Of a stretch of DNA of 64,000 bases, positions 29,750 through 38,892 are shown one piece after another (the first letter of the stretch is position 1; every line of letters begins with the position of its first letter). The stretch is from Desulfovibrio sp. X2 (GTDB lineage Bacteria; Desulfobacterota; Desulfovibrionia; Desulfovibrionales; Desulfovibrionaceae). The position numbers and the translations under genes are program-made. Below the pieces are notes generated by a model. The model was not told the origin of the DNA and did not search any database. It worked only from the letters and a program-made list of their open reading frames with translations. The stretch spans positions 145,859 to 209,858 of the forward strand of contig NZ_ATHV01000019.1 in NCBI RefSeq assembly GCF_000422205.1, read 5' to 3'.

Positions 29750-30492
29750 TCCTTTTTCCCGCCATCGACATCAAGGACGGTCGCTGTGTGCGGCTGCGCC
29801 AGGGGAAGAAGGACGACGTCACCGTTTTCGGAGAGGATCCCGTGGCCGCCGCCAGGCATTGGGTGGACCTCGGAGCGCGGTTCCTGCACGTGGTGGACCT
29901 CGACGGCGCCTTCGACGGCAAGCCGGTCAACTTCGGCCTCGTGCGCCGCATCTGCTGCGAGCTCGGCGTGTCCGTGCAGCTCGGCGGCGGCATCCGCGAC
30001 CTGGAGACGGCCTCCGCCTACCTGGAAGCGGGCGTGACGCGGCTCATCATCGGCACCATGGCCCTCGAGAACCCCGACCTTTTCGCATCCATGTGCCGCG
30101 CCCTGCCCGGCCGCGTCGGCGTCTCCCTGGACGCGGACGACGGGCGGCTCAAGACCAAGGGCTGGGTGGCGGACGCCGGGCTCACCGTGGCCGACGTGCT
30201 GCCCCGCCTCGAGGACCTGGGCGTGAGCTTTCTGGTCTACACCGACATCGGCCGCGACGGCATGCACGCCGGGGTCAACACGGCCGCCATGGAGCGGCTG
30301 TGCTCCTCGACGGGCATCCCCGTGGTGGCGGCAGGCGGCGTGACCAACCTCGACGACCTGAAGGCCCTGTGGCCGCTCACGGCCAAGGGGCTCGAAGGCG
30401 TCATCACCGGCCGTGCCATCTATGAAGGCACGCTCGACTTCAAGGCTGCCCAGGACTGGATCGCCGGCCAAAAGGCCGGGCAGAAGGCCTGA
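29746..30492 (+). CDS. hisA: Phosphoribosylformimino-5-aminoimidazole carboxamide ribotide isomerase
   Basis: A 248-residue TIM barrel isomerase of histidine synthesis. The N-terminal [14 protein letters not shown] carries the catalytic Asp; [14 protein letters not shown] and [14 protein letters not shown] carry the phosphate-binding and second catalytic Asp; [11 protein letters not shown] is the second phosphate site. The GTG start overlaps the upstream lipoprotein stop (GTGA). Confidence 0.95.
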   Translation: MILFPAIDIKDGRCVRLRQGKKDDVTVFGEDPVAAARHWVDLGARFLHVVDLDGAFDGKPVNFGLVRRICCELGVSVQLGGGIRDLETASAYLEAGVTRLIIGTMALENPDLFASMCRALPGRVGVSLDADDGRLKTKGWVADAGLTVADVLPRLEDLGVSFLVYTDIGRDGMHAGVNTAAMERLCSSTGIPVVAAGGVTNLDDLKALWPLTAKGLEGVITGRAIYEGTLDFKAAQDWIAGQKAGQKA

Positions 30493-30558
30493 GGGACGCC
30501 CGAACGGGATGTGTCCGCCGCGCGCTCCGGCGCCGCCGGGCGGGCAAAGGAGGAACCC

Positions 30559-30759
30559 ATGCGTACGATCAAGGTCAAGGGAATGAGCTGCCAGCATTGC
30601 GTCGCCTCGGTCACCGAGGCCCTGTCGAAGATTCCCGGCGTGAGCCAGGTCAAGGTCGACCTCGCTTCCGGCACCGCCACCTTCGCCGAGGCCTCGCCCG
30701 TCAGCGCCGCGACGCTCACGCAGGCCATCGAGGGCATCGGCTTCGAGGTCGAGCTCTAG
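30559..30759 (+). CDS. Heavy-metal-associated domain protein (CopZ-like)
   Basis: A 66-residue ferredoxin-like metallochaperone with the metal site GMSCQHC near residues 8-14, typical of Cu(I) chaperones. AAAGGAGGAACCC gives a strong ribosome binding site. No copper ATPase is adjacent, so the partner and the metal are inferred from the motif only. Confidence 0.88.
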   Translation: MRTIKVKGMSCQHCVASVTEALSKIPGVSQVKVDLASGTATFAEASPVSAATLTQAIEGIGFEVEL

Positions 30760-30808
30760 CGCCTGTCCCTGCCCGCCCCTTACGGCAAGGCGGACGAACG
30801 AAATGCAC

Positions 30809-30846
30809 GCGCCCTGTCTCCCGCGAGGAGGCAGGGCGCTTTTCGT
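30809..30846 (+). terminator. Terminator between copZ-like gene and the convergent DUF3179 gene
   Basis: GCGCCCTG (30809-30816) pairs with CAGGGCGC (30832-30839), followed by TTTTCGTTT. On the other strand the hairpin is followed by TGCATTTCG, so it may serve both converging transcripts. Confidence 0.7.
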
Positions 30847-30858
30847 TTCAGGCCCGTT

Positions 30859-31815
30859 TCAGCGGATGAGGGAGATGCCGGGCCAGCGGGCCTTGACGGC
30901 GAACCAGTCGGCCTCGAAGGACGTGGCGCCGTCGACGGCGAGGTCTCCGCTCGCGGTGTCGCGCGCCACGCGCACAGGGCGGGCGTCCAGGGTGAGGTCG
31001 AGCCCTTGGGGGTGGCGCAGGTCGAAGTCCTTGATCTCGGCCGCGACGCGCTTCTCGCCGTTCTGCACGACGAGCACGCGGTCCTTGGGACCGAGCGGGC
31101 CGCCGTGGGTGGACACGGGGAAGATCAAGGCGGCGGAGTCGCCGTAGGCCTGGAAGGGGGCGCTGTCGTAGTCCCAGCCGGTGCCGTCGGGCGGCACCAG
31201 GACGAGGGTCGCGGGATTGGCGGCCAGCCAGCGGGCCCAGGTCGTGCGCGTCACCGGGAAGGTCGCGGGCTTTTCCCCGGTGCGGGGACCGGAAAAGGCG
31301 ACTCCGTCCATCTGCACGAAGCGGCTCTTGGTCTCGCGATCCGTGAGCACGAGGTTCGATTCGGAGACCTGGCCGCTCGGGACCAGGGTGCAGCCGGAAA
31401 AGCCCACGGCGGAGTCGGCGTAGGGGCAATAGGTCAGGCTGCGCTTCTCGCCGTCTGCCAGGAAGTTGGCCACCTCGTGCCAGGCCATTATGCGCATGGG
31501 GAACGCGGCCGTGAACCCCTCCATGCGCACGCCGAAGACCTCCTCGTCACCGGGCAGGGAGGCCTCGCGCGCGGGCACGAAGCGCGGGTCGGCGATGGCC
31601 AGGGATTCCGCGCAGGGCTCTCCTTCCGCCAGGGTTTTGACGACGGGCAGGCGGCACTCGCTGCTCCCCTGACGCATCGTCCAGATGCCCATGTAGGAGC
31701 CGCCGTCCTTTCCCGCCTCGTCCTTTGCCGCGGTTTCCGCCCTGGCCGAGGCAGCGGGCAGCGCGAGCGCGAGGCAGAGGAGGGCCGTGAGCAGGCCCGG
31801 CAGGAAGGGCAGCAC
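30859..31815 (-). CDS. DUF3179-family exported protein
   Basis: About 318 residues from the GTG at 31815, which gives a classic signal peptide (PFLPGLLTALLCLALALPAASARA). DUF3179 is recognised by FPMRIMAWHEVANF, the TYCPYADSAVGFSGC segment (family consensus VTYCPLCGSA) and the WARWLAANP region. Function unknown. The frame is open to an ATG at 31920, but that start would lie upstream of the uraA terminator and would precede the signal peptide with 35 odd residues, so the GTG is preferred. Confidence 0.75.
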   Translation of the reverse strand: MLPFLPGLLTALLCLALALPAASARAETAAKDEAGKDGGSYMGIWTMRQGSSECRLPVVKTLAEGEPCAESLAIADPRFVPAREASLPGDEEVFGVRMEGFTAAFPMRIMAWHEVANFLADGEKRSLTYCPYADSAVGFSGCTLVPSGQVSESNLVLTDRETKSRFVQMDGVAFSGPRTGEKPATFPVTRTTWARWLAANPATLVLVPPDGTGWDYDSAPFQAYGDSAALIFPVSTHGGPLGPKDRVLVVQNGEKRVAAEIKDFDLRHPQGLDLTLDARPVRVARDTASGDLAVDGATSFEADWFAVKARWPGISLIR

Positions 31816-31857
31816 GCGGGAAGTCCCGCGGCAGGCGCTGCCGCGGGCGTCCGGCCG

Positions 31858-31893
31858 AAAAAAGGGCGGGACCCGGTTGCCCGGACCCCGCCC
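31858..31893 (-). terminator. Terminator of the upp-uraA operon
   Basis: Thirteen-base arms (31864-31876 and 31881-31893) with two mismatches and a four-base loop; on the reverse strand the stem is followed by six T residues (complement of 31858-31863). Lies 30 bases after the uraA stop. Confidence 0.8.
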
Positions 31894-31922
31894 CGAATGG
31901 GTGCTGCGTTGTTGCGTCACGC

Positions 31923-33170
31923 CTATTCGTCATCCCGTTCGGGGAGCACGAGGTTGAGGATCACGCCGAGGATTCCTGCAAGTCCGATGCCGCCCATGCG
32001 GAACTCGCCGCCGAAGGGCAGGCTCATGCCGCCCATGCCCATGACCACCACCACCCCGACGATGGCCAGGTTGCGGGGCTTCATGAGATCCATGCGGGAG
32101 CGCACCAGGGCGTTCATGCCGACCACGGTGATGGCGCCGAAGAGCAGGATCATGATGCCGCCCATGACCGGCACGGGCACGGTCTGGAGGAAGGCGCCGA
32201 GCTTGCCCACGAAGGCCAGGGCCACGGCGCAGATGCTGGCCCAGGTCATGATCGCCGGGTTGAAGACCTTGGTCAGGGCCACGGCGCCGGTGACCTCGGA
32301 GTAGGTGGTGTTCGGGGGGCCGCCGAGGAGGGAGGCCATGGAGGTGGCCAGGCCGTCGCCGAGCAGGGTGCGGTGCAGCCCCGGGTCCTCGACGAAGTTC
32401 TTGCCGGTCACCGAGCTGATGGCCAGGATGTCGCCGAAGTGCTCGATGGCCGGGGCGATGGCCACGGGCACGATGAAGAGCACGGCCTGCCAGTTGAGCT
32501 CGGGGGAGACGAAGTGGGGCAGGGCGAAGAGCGGCGCATCGATCACGGCCTTGAAGGAGACGATGCCCATGGCCAGGCTCAGCAGATAGCCCGCCGTGAT
32601 TCCGGCGAGGATCGGCACGAGCTTCAGCATGCCGCGCCCGAAGAGCGAGGCGACGATGGTCACGGCCAGGGAGAAGAGGGAGATGAGCAGCGCGGTGTTC
32701 TCGGGCACGAGCACGGCCGAGCCGTCGCCGGTCTTGCCCATGGCCATGTTCACGGCCACCGGCGCCAGGATGAGGCCGATGGTCATGATTACCGGGCCGA
32801 CCACGATGGGCGGCAGGACGCGCTCGAGCACCTTGGGCCCGAAGCTTTTGATGAGCCCGGCGAGGAGCACGTAGACCAGGCCCGCGGCGACCAGGCCCGA
32901 GAGGGTCTGGGGGATGCCCCAGGTCTTCACGCCGTAGATGATGGGCGCGATGAAGGCGAAGGAAGAGGCCAGGAAGACCGGCACCTTGCCCTTGGTGATG
33001 ATCTGGAAGAGCAGCGTGCCCGCGCCCGCCGTGAACAGGGCCACGTTGGGGTCGAGCCCCGTGAGCAGCGGCACCAGGACAAGGGCGCCGAAGGCCACGA
33101 AGAGCATTTGCGCGCCGAGGAGGGCGTCGCGCAGGCGGAAGACGTAGTTCGTGCTGGAGTGGGTGGACAT
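31923..33170 (-). CDS. uraA: Uracil permease (NCS2 family)
   Basis: A 415-residue nucleobase:cation symporter with about 14 helices. Family motifs: QMLFVAFGALVLVPLL, SSFAFIAPI, PVAIAPAIEHFGDI (the Q/ExxGD substrate motif), GGPPNTTYSEVTGAVALTKV. It imports uracil for salvage by the adjacent upp. GGAGACGACC precedes the ATG. Confidence 0.94.
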   Translation of the reverse strand: MSTHSSTNYVFRLRDALLGAQMLFVAFGALVLVPLLTGLDPNVALFTAGAGTLLFQIITKGKVPVFLASSFAFIAPIIYGVKTWGIPQTLSGLVAAGLVYVLLAGLIKSFGPKVLERVLPPIVVGPVIMTIGLILAPVAVNMAMGKTGDGSAVLVPENTALLISLFSLAVTIVASLFGRGMLKLVPILAGITAGYLLSLAMGIVSFKAVIDAPLFALPHFVSPELNWQAVLFIVPVAIAPAIEHFGDILAISSVTGKNFVEDPGLHRTLLGDGLATSMASLLGGPPNTTYSEVTGAVALTKVFNPAIMTWASICAVALAFVGKLGAFLQTVPVPVMGGIMILLFGAITVVGMNALVRSRMDLMKPRNLAIVGVVVVMGMGGMSLPFGGEFRMGGIGLAGILGVILNLVLPERDDE

Positions 33171-33205
33171 GGTCGTCTCCGTCGTTTGTCGGCCTCGCAG
33201 CCGGT

Positions 33206-33832
33206 CTACTTGGTGCCGAATATCTTGTCCCCGGCGTCGCCCAGGCCGGGAATGATGTAGCCTTGCTCGTTCAGACGCTCGTCGATGGCCGCGACGTAGA
33301 CCTCGACGTCCGGGTGCTGCTCCTCGAGCTTCTTCAGACCCTCGGGCGCGGCCACCAGGAAGATGCCCTTGATGGACGTGCAGCCGGCTTCCTTGAGCAG
33401 GTCGATGGTGGCCAGCAGCGTGCCGCCCGTGGCCAGCATGGGATCGAGGATCAGCGCGGTGCGCTTGTCGATCTCGTTGGCCAGCTTGACGTAGTAGCGC
33501 ACGGGCTCGAGCGTCTCCTCGTTGCGGTAGAGCCCCACCACGCTGACCTTGGCGCCGGGGATCATGTCCATGACGCCGTCCAGCATGCCCAGCCCCGCGC
33601 GCAGGATGGGGACAACCGTGACCTTCTTGCCCTTGATGTGCTCGACCTCGACCGGGCCGGCCCAGCCCTTGATCACCGTCTTCTGGGTTTCGAAATCCTT
33701 GGTCGCCTCGTAGGTCAGAAGCCGGGCGACCTCGCTGGCCAGGGCACGGAACTGTTTGGTGCTGATGCCCTCTTCGCGCATGATGCCGAGCTTGTGTCTG
33801 ACCAGCGGATGGTCCACAACGGTGACAGGCAC
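33206..33832 (-). CDS. upp: Uracil phosphoribosyltransferase
   Basis: A 208-residue enzyme making UMP from uracil and PRPP. The PRPP loop is DPMLATGGT; the uracil site contains [17 protein letters not shown] at the C-terminus. GTG start with AAGGAGG six bases upstream. First gene of upp-uraA. Confidence 0.96.
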   Translation of the reverse strand: MPVTVVDHPLVRHKLGIMREEGISTKQFRALASEVARLLTYEATKDFETQKTVIKGWAGPVEVEHIKGKKVTVVPILRAGLGMLDGVMDMIPGAKVSVVGLYRNEETLEPVRYYVKLANEIDKRTALILDPMLATGGTLLATIDLLKEAGCTSIKGIFLVAAPEGLKKLEEQHPDVEVYVAAIDERLNEQGYIIPGLGDAGDKIFGTK

Positions 33833-33919
33833 GGAAGCCTCCTTGTGCGTTGAGTAATGCTAGTGATTCTGAAGAGTTGTTGTGGGAAGAAGACTTCCCT
33901 CTCGACCATAAGCTGACCG

Positions 33920-33948
33920 TATTTACTGGCCGGGAAGAGGGGGGTCAA
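33920..33948 (-). promoter_or_regulatory. Sigma70-type promoter of upp-uraA
   Basis: On the reverse strand TTGACC (33943-33948), a 17-base spacer, then TAAATA (33920-33925): five of six consensus bases at each box, about 88 bases upstream of the upp start. The best-looking promoter in the window. Confidence 0.65.
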
Positions 33949-34109
33949 GCCCCAAGAATGGGCGATGACGAAATAGCCGAAGCATGCCAAGATGGCGGTC
34001 CGGCGAAAGGCGCGCCGGGCAGGAACCGCGCGGCCGTGAAGCTGGTTGCGCAACAAGGACGGACTGCTCCCGGATGGCCGGATGCGGTCAAGGAAGGCAC
34101 GACCCAGAC

Positions 34110-35846
34110 ATGATCCAGACGAGCGGCGACGACCGCGCCATCGAGAATCTCTATTCCGGGCGGGCTCCGGCCTCGGCGGCCGGAAAACGGCTGGACGCCG
34201 TGCTGGCCCGGTGCGTGGCCGGACTCGGCGTGTCGCGCGCCCGGGTGCAGGAGTTCGTGCGCCAGGGGCTGGCCCTGGTGGACGGCCGCGTGGAAGACAA
34301 GCCGGGCCGCAAGCTGGCCGGGGGCGAGATGCTCGAGCTTTCCGGCCGCGTGCGCGCTCCTGCGCTGCAGGCCGGACGCGAGGGCGTGCGCGTGCTCTAC
34401 CGCGACGAGGCCCTGGCCGTGGTGGACAAGCCCGCAGGGCTGACCACGCATCCCGCGCCCGGCATCGACGAGGAGACCCTGGTCCACCGCCTGCTGCGCG
34501 ATTTCCCGGAGATCGCCGCGCAGCACGAGGAGCGGCCGGGGATCGTGCACCGTCTGGACAAGGACACCTCCGGCCTCATCCTGGCCGCGCTCTCGGACCG
34601 CGCGCGGCTGAAGCTGTCCGAGGCCTTTGCCGAGCGCGCCACGGGCAAGGTCTATCTGGCCCTGGTGTACGGCGTGCCCGCGCCCGCCAAGGGCCGCATC
34701 GACGCGCCCGTGGGCCGCGACCCGGGCAGCCGCACGCGCATGGCCGTGGTCGCCAAGGGCGGCCGCCACGCGCTCTCGGACTATGCCGTGGCCTGGACGG
34801 CGCCGAACGGCCGCTTCTCCCTCGTGGCCGTGCGCATCCACACCGGCCGCACCCACCAGATCAGGGTGCACATGGCGCACATCGGCCATCCGCTGCTCGG
34901 CGACGCGGTCTACGGGCCGCGCCAGTGGGCCGAGATGCGCCGCGAGGAGCCGGGCCTGGCCAGGCTGGCCGCGCGCCAGATGCTGCACGCCTTCGCCCTG
35001 GCCTTTCCCCACCCGGACGACGGCCGTCCCATGTGCTTCCGTTCGCCGCCGCCCGCGGATTTCAGGCGCCTGCCGCTGCATCTTTCCCGCTTTGTGCAGC
35101 GCGTGGCCGTGGTCGGCCTGCCCGGGGCGGGCAAGTCCGCCTTCTGCCGCCTGCTCGGCCAGGGCGGGGCAGCGGTCTTCTCGGCGGACCGCGCCGTGGC
35201 CCTCGAGTACGAGCCCGGCGCGGACGGCTGGCATCTCCTGCGCGGCCGCTTCGGGGAGCGCTTCGTGCCCGGCGCTGACGAGCCCGTGGACCGCCGGGCC
35301 CTGTTTCAGGCCATGCGCGAATCGCCCCAGGTGCGCCGAGAGGTGGAGGAGATCGTCCACCCCCTGGTGCGCCACCGGCTGCACGCCTTCTATGCGCAGC
35401 ACGCGGGCGCTCGCCTGGCCGTGGCCGAGGTGCCGCTCTTCCAGGAGAAGGGCTGGCGCGAGGAGGCCGACGCCGTGGTCTGCGTGCGCGCCGCGTCCGA
35501 GGTGCGGCTGGCCCGGGTGACGGCGCGGGGCCTCTCGCCGGAACTGGCCGCCTGGCTGGACAGCTGGCAGTGGCCCGACGAGCGCAAGGCCGCCGCGGCC
35601 GACGTGGTCGTGGTCAACGACGGCAGCCTCGCGGACCTATCGGCCGAGGCCGCGCGCGCCCTTTGCGAGCTTCGTGCCCTGCGTCGGGCGCGCATGCGTA
35701 CCCTCGGGGAGCGCATCGCCGCCCTGTGGCGCGGCGAGGGCGTGCCTTTCCTCTCCGATCTCGCGGCCGAGTTCGCCTGCGAGTACATGACCGGTCCCGA
35801 AGACGCGGGCGATCCCCCGGACCAGGGCAAGGGGCCGGGCGCGTGA
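34110..35846 (+). CDS. RluD-type pseudouridine synthase fused to dephospho-CoA kinase
   Basis: A 578-residue two-domain protein. Residues ~25-320 form an S4 domain plus a RluA/RluD pseudouridine synthase with catalytic D150 in the HRLDKDTSGL motif and RIHTGRTHQIRVH. Residues ~330-530 form a CoaE domain: P-loop GLPGAGKS (336-343), EVEEIVHPLVR, AEVPLFQEKGW. It would modify 23S rRNA uridines and phosphorylate dephospho-CoA, the last step of CoA synthesis. No frameshift lies at the junction. ATG 34110 has AAGGAAGG about 10 bases before it. Its stop overlaps the rhomboid GTG. Confidence 0.92.
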   Translation: MIQTSGDDRAIENLYSGRAPASAAGKRLDAVLARCVAGLGVSRARVQEFVRQGLALVDGRVEDKPGRKLAGGEMLELSGRVRAPALQAGREGVRVLYRDEALAVVDKPAGLTTHPAPGIDEETLVHRLLRDFPEIAAQHEERPGIVHRLDKDTSGLILAALSDRARLKLSEAFAERATGKVYLALVYGVPAPAKGRIDAPVGRDPGSRTRMAVVAKGGRHALSDYAVAWTAPNGRFSLVAVRIHTGRTHQIRVHMAHIGHPLLGDAVYGPRQWAEMRREEPGLARLAARQMLHAFALAFPHPDDGRPMCFRSPPPADFRRLPLHLSRFVQRVAVVGLPGAGKSAFCRLLGQGGAAVFSADRAVALEYEPGADGWHLLRGRFGERFVPGADEPVDRRALFQAMRESPQVRREVEEIVHPLVRHRLHAFYAQHAGARLAVAEVPLFQEKGWREEADAVVCVRAASEVRLARVTARGLSPELAAWLDSWQWPDERKAAAADVVVVNDGSLADLSAEAARALCELRALRRARMRTLGERIAALWRGEGVPFLSDLAAEFACEYMTGPEDAGDPPDQGKGPGA

Positions 35847-36571
35847 TCCCCCTGCGGGACAGCATCCCCAACCTCAAGCCGCCGTTCGCCGCGTGGACCA
35901 TCCTCGCGCTCAACGTGCTGGTCTTTCTGGGGGAGCTCAGCCTGCCGCGTCCCGTGCTCTTCGACGTGATGCACGTCTTCGGCCTGGTCCCCGCCCGCTA
36001 CCTGGGGGCCCACTCCGTGATGTACACGACGAGTGCCGCCTTCGAGGCGCTGCCCTTCCTCACGCATATGTTCCTGCACAGCGGCTGGATGCACCTCCTG
36101 CTCAACATGTGGTCCCTGTGGATCTTCGCGGACAACGTGGAGGACGCCATGGGACCGCTGCGCTTCGTTGTCTTCTACCTCGTGTGCGGGCTTTGCGCCG
36201 TGGGCACGCACATGCTCTTCTTTCCAGGCTCCACCGTCCCGGTCATCGGCGCGTCCGGGGCCATCGCCGGGGTCATGGGCGCCTACTTCGTGCTCTATCC
36301 GCACAGCCGCGTGCTGACGCTCATCCCCATCTTCATCTTTCCGTGGATCGTGGAGATTCCCGCCGTCTTCTTCCTGGGGCTCTGGTTCGCCCTGCAGTTC
36401 CTCTTCGGCCTCGCGGGATCGGTCGGCAGGGGCGGCGGCGAAGGCGTGGCCTTCTGGGCGCACGTGGGCGGCTTCGCCGCGGGCATGGCGCTGATCAAGT
36501 TGTTCGCGCTGCGCGACCGCTGCGTGTACTGCTACAACCGCGATTCGCGGCGCTACGAGCGCGGGAGCTGA
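35843..36571 (+). CDS. Rhomboid family intramembrane serine protease
   Basis: A 242-residue six-helix membrane protein. Motifs: HMFLHSGWMHLLLNMWSLWIFADNVED, catalytic Ser in GASGAIAGVMGAY, catalytic His in HVGGFAAG. Cleaves transmembrane segments of unknown substrates. GTG overlaps the stop of the RluD-CoaE gene (GTGA). The C-terminal tail contains CVYCYNRDSRR, a short Cys pair outside the membrane. Confidence 0.92.
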   Translation: MIPLRDSIPNLKPPFAAWTILALNVLVFLGELSLPRPVLFDVMHVFGLVPARYLGAHSVMYTTSAAFEALPFLTHMFLHSGWMHLLLNMWSLWIFADNVEDAMGPLRFVVFYLVCGLCAVGTHMLFFPGSTVPVIGASGAIAGVMGAYFVLYPHSRVLTLIPIFIFPWIVEIPAVFFLGLWFALQFLFGLAGSVGRGGGEGVAFWAHVGGFAAGMALIKLFALRDRCVYCYNRDSRRYERGS

Positions 36572-36735
36572 GGGCGGGCGGAGAAAAATCGGGACAATCG
36601 CGCCGCGCGCCTTGCCAAGCCGGAAAAAGTGCCCATAGTGAAGATTTGGGGTTGAAGCCCGGGGCGCGACAGGATATCGCCCCAGGACTTCCCCTTTTCC
36701 CCCGTTTTCCGTTTCCGCAGACGAGAGAGGAACAC

Positions 36736-37518
36736 ATGCTGCATATCGAGAACCTGCACGTGAAGATCGGTGAACGGGAGGTGCTGAAGGGCATCGACCT
36801 GCACATCGGACCGGGCGAGACCTTCATCCTCTTCGGCCCCAACGGCTCGGGCAAGACCAGCCTGCTGATGACCCTCATGGGCTTCGGCAACTACGAGATC
36901 ACCGGGGGCCGCATCATCTTCAAGGGCGTGGACGTGACCCATGCCCCCACCCACGAGCGCGCCCGCCTGGGTCTCGGCATGTCGTTCCAGCGCCCCCCAA
37001 CCATCCACGGCCTGCCCATCCACCACCTGGTGCGCATGTGCGCCCGCGGCCGCGAGGTCGACGTGGAAGACATGGCCAAGCGCGTGAACTTCGACCAGTT
37101 CCTGGAGCGCGACGTGAACGCCGGCTTCTCCGGCGGCGAGATAAAGCGCAGCGAGCTTTTGCAGCTCATGGCCCAGCAGCCTTCCCTGGTGCTCTTCGAC
37201 GAGCCCGAGTCCGGCGTGGACCTGGAGAACATGGCGCTCATCGGCCGCGTGGTGCGCGAGCTGCTGCAGGGCGAGGACAAGCCCCGTCCCGACCGGAATC
37301 CGGAAGAGGTCAAGCGCGTGCGCGAGACCTCGGGCCTGATCATCACCCACACCGGCTACATCCTCGACTACATCAACGCCGACCGGGGCCAGGTGCTCTA
37401 CAACGGCGTGCTCTGCTGCGAGGCGAGGCCGCGCGACATCCTCGAGCACGTGCGCAAGTTCGGCTACCAGGAGTGTGTGCGCTGCCTGGACAACTCCCTG
37501 GTCGAGCGCCTCCCCTAG
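36736..37518 (+). CDS. sufC: Fe-S cluster assembly ATPase SufC
   Basis: A 260-residue ABC ATPase: Walker A GPNGSGKTS, signature FSGGEIKRSELLQLM (as in SufC), Walker B LVLFDEPESGVDLE, H-loop ITHTGYIL. With the SufB-like protein next door it forms a two-subunit SUF scaffold, the arrangement found in many anaerobes. AGAGAGGAACAC precedes the ATG. The 164 bases upstream hold a possible weak promoter (TTGCCA, 17 bases, ATAGTG around 36614-36642). Confidence 0.93.
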   Translation: MLHIENLHVKIGEREVLKGIDLHIGPGETFILFGPNGSGKTSLLMTLMGFGNYEITGGRIIFKGVDVTHAPTHERARLGLGMSFQRPPTIHGLPIHHLVRMCARGREVDVEDMAKRVNFDQFLERDVNAGFSGGEIKRSELLQLMAQQPSLVLFDEPESGVDLENMALIGRVVRELLQGEDKPRPDRNPEEVKRVRETSGLIITHTGYILDYINADRGQVLYNGVLCCEARPRDILEHVRKFGYQECVRCLDNSLVERLP

Positions 37519-37544
37519 CGGGGCCATCACAGAAGGAGCCGAAA

Positions 37545-38702
37545 ATGAAGCCCATAAAGCTCGACAACTTCGAATTCACCGGCCACGAGGCCGCCAAGCT
37601 CGGCGACCTGCGGAGCCTCGACGAACACGACAAGGAGACGCTCCTGATGTCCGGCGTGGACGTGGAGGAGCAGGGCCGCAGCGGCAGCTTCCTGCACATG
37701 GACCACTCCGGCGCCTACTGTCATACCTCCCGTCCCGGCGTGGAGATCATGGACATCAAGGATGCCTTGAAGAAATACGACGGCCTGCCGGAATACTTCT
37801 GGAAGCTCATCGATCCCGAGAAGGACGAGGCCACGAAGAAGGCCAACGAGTACCTGCACGGCGGCTACTTCATCCGCGCCGAGAAGGGCGCCAAGATCGA
37901 GGAGCCGGTCCAGTCCTGCCTGTTCATCAAGGCCAACAAGGCCGGGCAGTCCGTGCACAACATCGTCATCGTGGAAGAGGGCGCCGAGCTGCACATCATC
38001 ACCGGCTGCGCCGTCTCCAAGCATACCCAGGAAAGCGCCCACATCGGCATCTCCGAGTTCTACGTGAAGAAGGGCGGCAAGCTGACCTTCACCATGATCC
38101 ACAACTGGGGCGAGAACGTCTCGGTGGTGCCCCGCTCCGCGGGCTACGTGGAGGAGGGCGGGCAGTTCCTGAACAACTACGTGCTCATGAAGCCCGTGAA
38201 ATACCTCCAGATGTACCCGTCGATCACGCTCGGCGGCAAGGGCGCCGTGGCGCGCTTCAACTCCGTGGTCGTGGCGCCCAAGGGCTCCTACCTGGACATG
38301 GGCAACCGCGTGATCATGGACGCGCCCGAGACGCGCTGCGAGATCATCGCCCGGACCATCGCCTCGGGCGGCACGATCATCAACCGCGGCCACATCCAGG
38401 GCAACGCCGTCCCGGCCAAGGGGCACCTGGAGTGCAAGGGCCTCATCCTCGGCGGCGGCGTGATCCACGCCATCCCGGAGCTCGAGGGCACGGTTGAGGG
38501 CGTGGAGCTCTCGCACGAGGCCGCGGTGGGCAAGATCGCCCAGGAGGAGATCGAGTACCTCACCGCGCGCGGACTGGACGAGGAGGAGGCCTCCTCGACC
38601 ATCGTGCGCGGCTTCCTGAACGTGGACATCATGGGCCTGCCGGACAAGCTGCGCGAGGTCCTGGACAAGACCATCTCCGAGTCGGAGAAAGATATGTTTT
38701 AG
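37545..38702 (+). CDS. sufB: SufB/SufD-family Fe-S cluster assembly scaffold
   Basis: A 385-residue beta-helix scaffold protein. SufB-like features: GHLECKGLILGG with the Cys aligning to the catalytic Cys of SufB, and VELSHEAAVGKIAQEEIEYLTARGL at the SufBD C-terminal core. No SufD, SufS or SufE follows, so it probably works as a homodimer with SufC. GAAGGAGCCG precedes the ATG. A large palindrome lies directly after the stop. Confidence 0.9.
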   Translation: MKPIKLDNFEFTGHEAAKLGDLRSLDEHDKETLLMSGVDVEEQGRSGSFLHMDHSGAYCHTSRPGVEIMDIKDALKKYDGLPEYFWKLIDPEKDEATKKANEYLHGGYFIRAEKGAKIEEPVQSCLFIKANKAGQSVHNIVIVEEGAELHIITGCAVSKHTQESAHIGISEFYVKKGGKLTFTMIHNWGENVSVVPRSAGYVEEGGQFLNNYVLMKPVKYLQMYPSITLGGKGAVARFNSVVVAPKGSYLDMGNRVIMDAPETRCEIIARTIASGGTIINRGHIQGNAVPAKGHLECKGLILGGGVIHAIPELEGTVEGVELSHEAAVGKIAQEEIEYLTARGLDEEEASSTIVRGFLNVDIMGLPDKLREVLDKTISESEKDMF

Positions 38703-38703
38703 G

Positions 38704-38829
38704 TCAGGCCGTTGAAAACGCGGCATCTGCTGCGTTGCTGCGAAAAGCCCAGACCCTCGCGTAGGCGGACTACGCGTCGGGCCTGGGCTTTTCTTGCGCC
38801 TTGCATCTGCCGCGTTTTGAGCGGCCTGA
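38704..38829. repeat. 126-bp imperfect palindrome (intergenic REP/MITE-like element)
   Basis: Arms 38704-38764 and 38770-38829 are inverted copies with mismatches, around the loop GCGGA. Exactly matching blocks include TCAGGCCG/CGGCCTGA at the ends, AAAACGCGG/CCGCGTTTT, AAAAGCCCAG/CTGGGCTTTT and CGCGTAG/CTACGCG at the centre. It starts one base after the sufB stop and has no coding capacity. From memory, similar palindromes recur between genes in Desulfovibrio and other delta-proteobacteria; this cannot be tested in one window, which has a single copy. It may act as a terminator. Confidence 0.8.
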
Positions 38830-38892
38830 ATTGGGAGGGGGTTTTGAGGGCCGGGGGTGGATGCCTCCGGCCCTTTCGTTTGCGCAGGGCGG

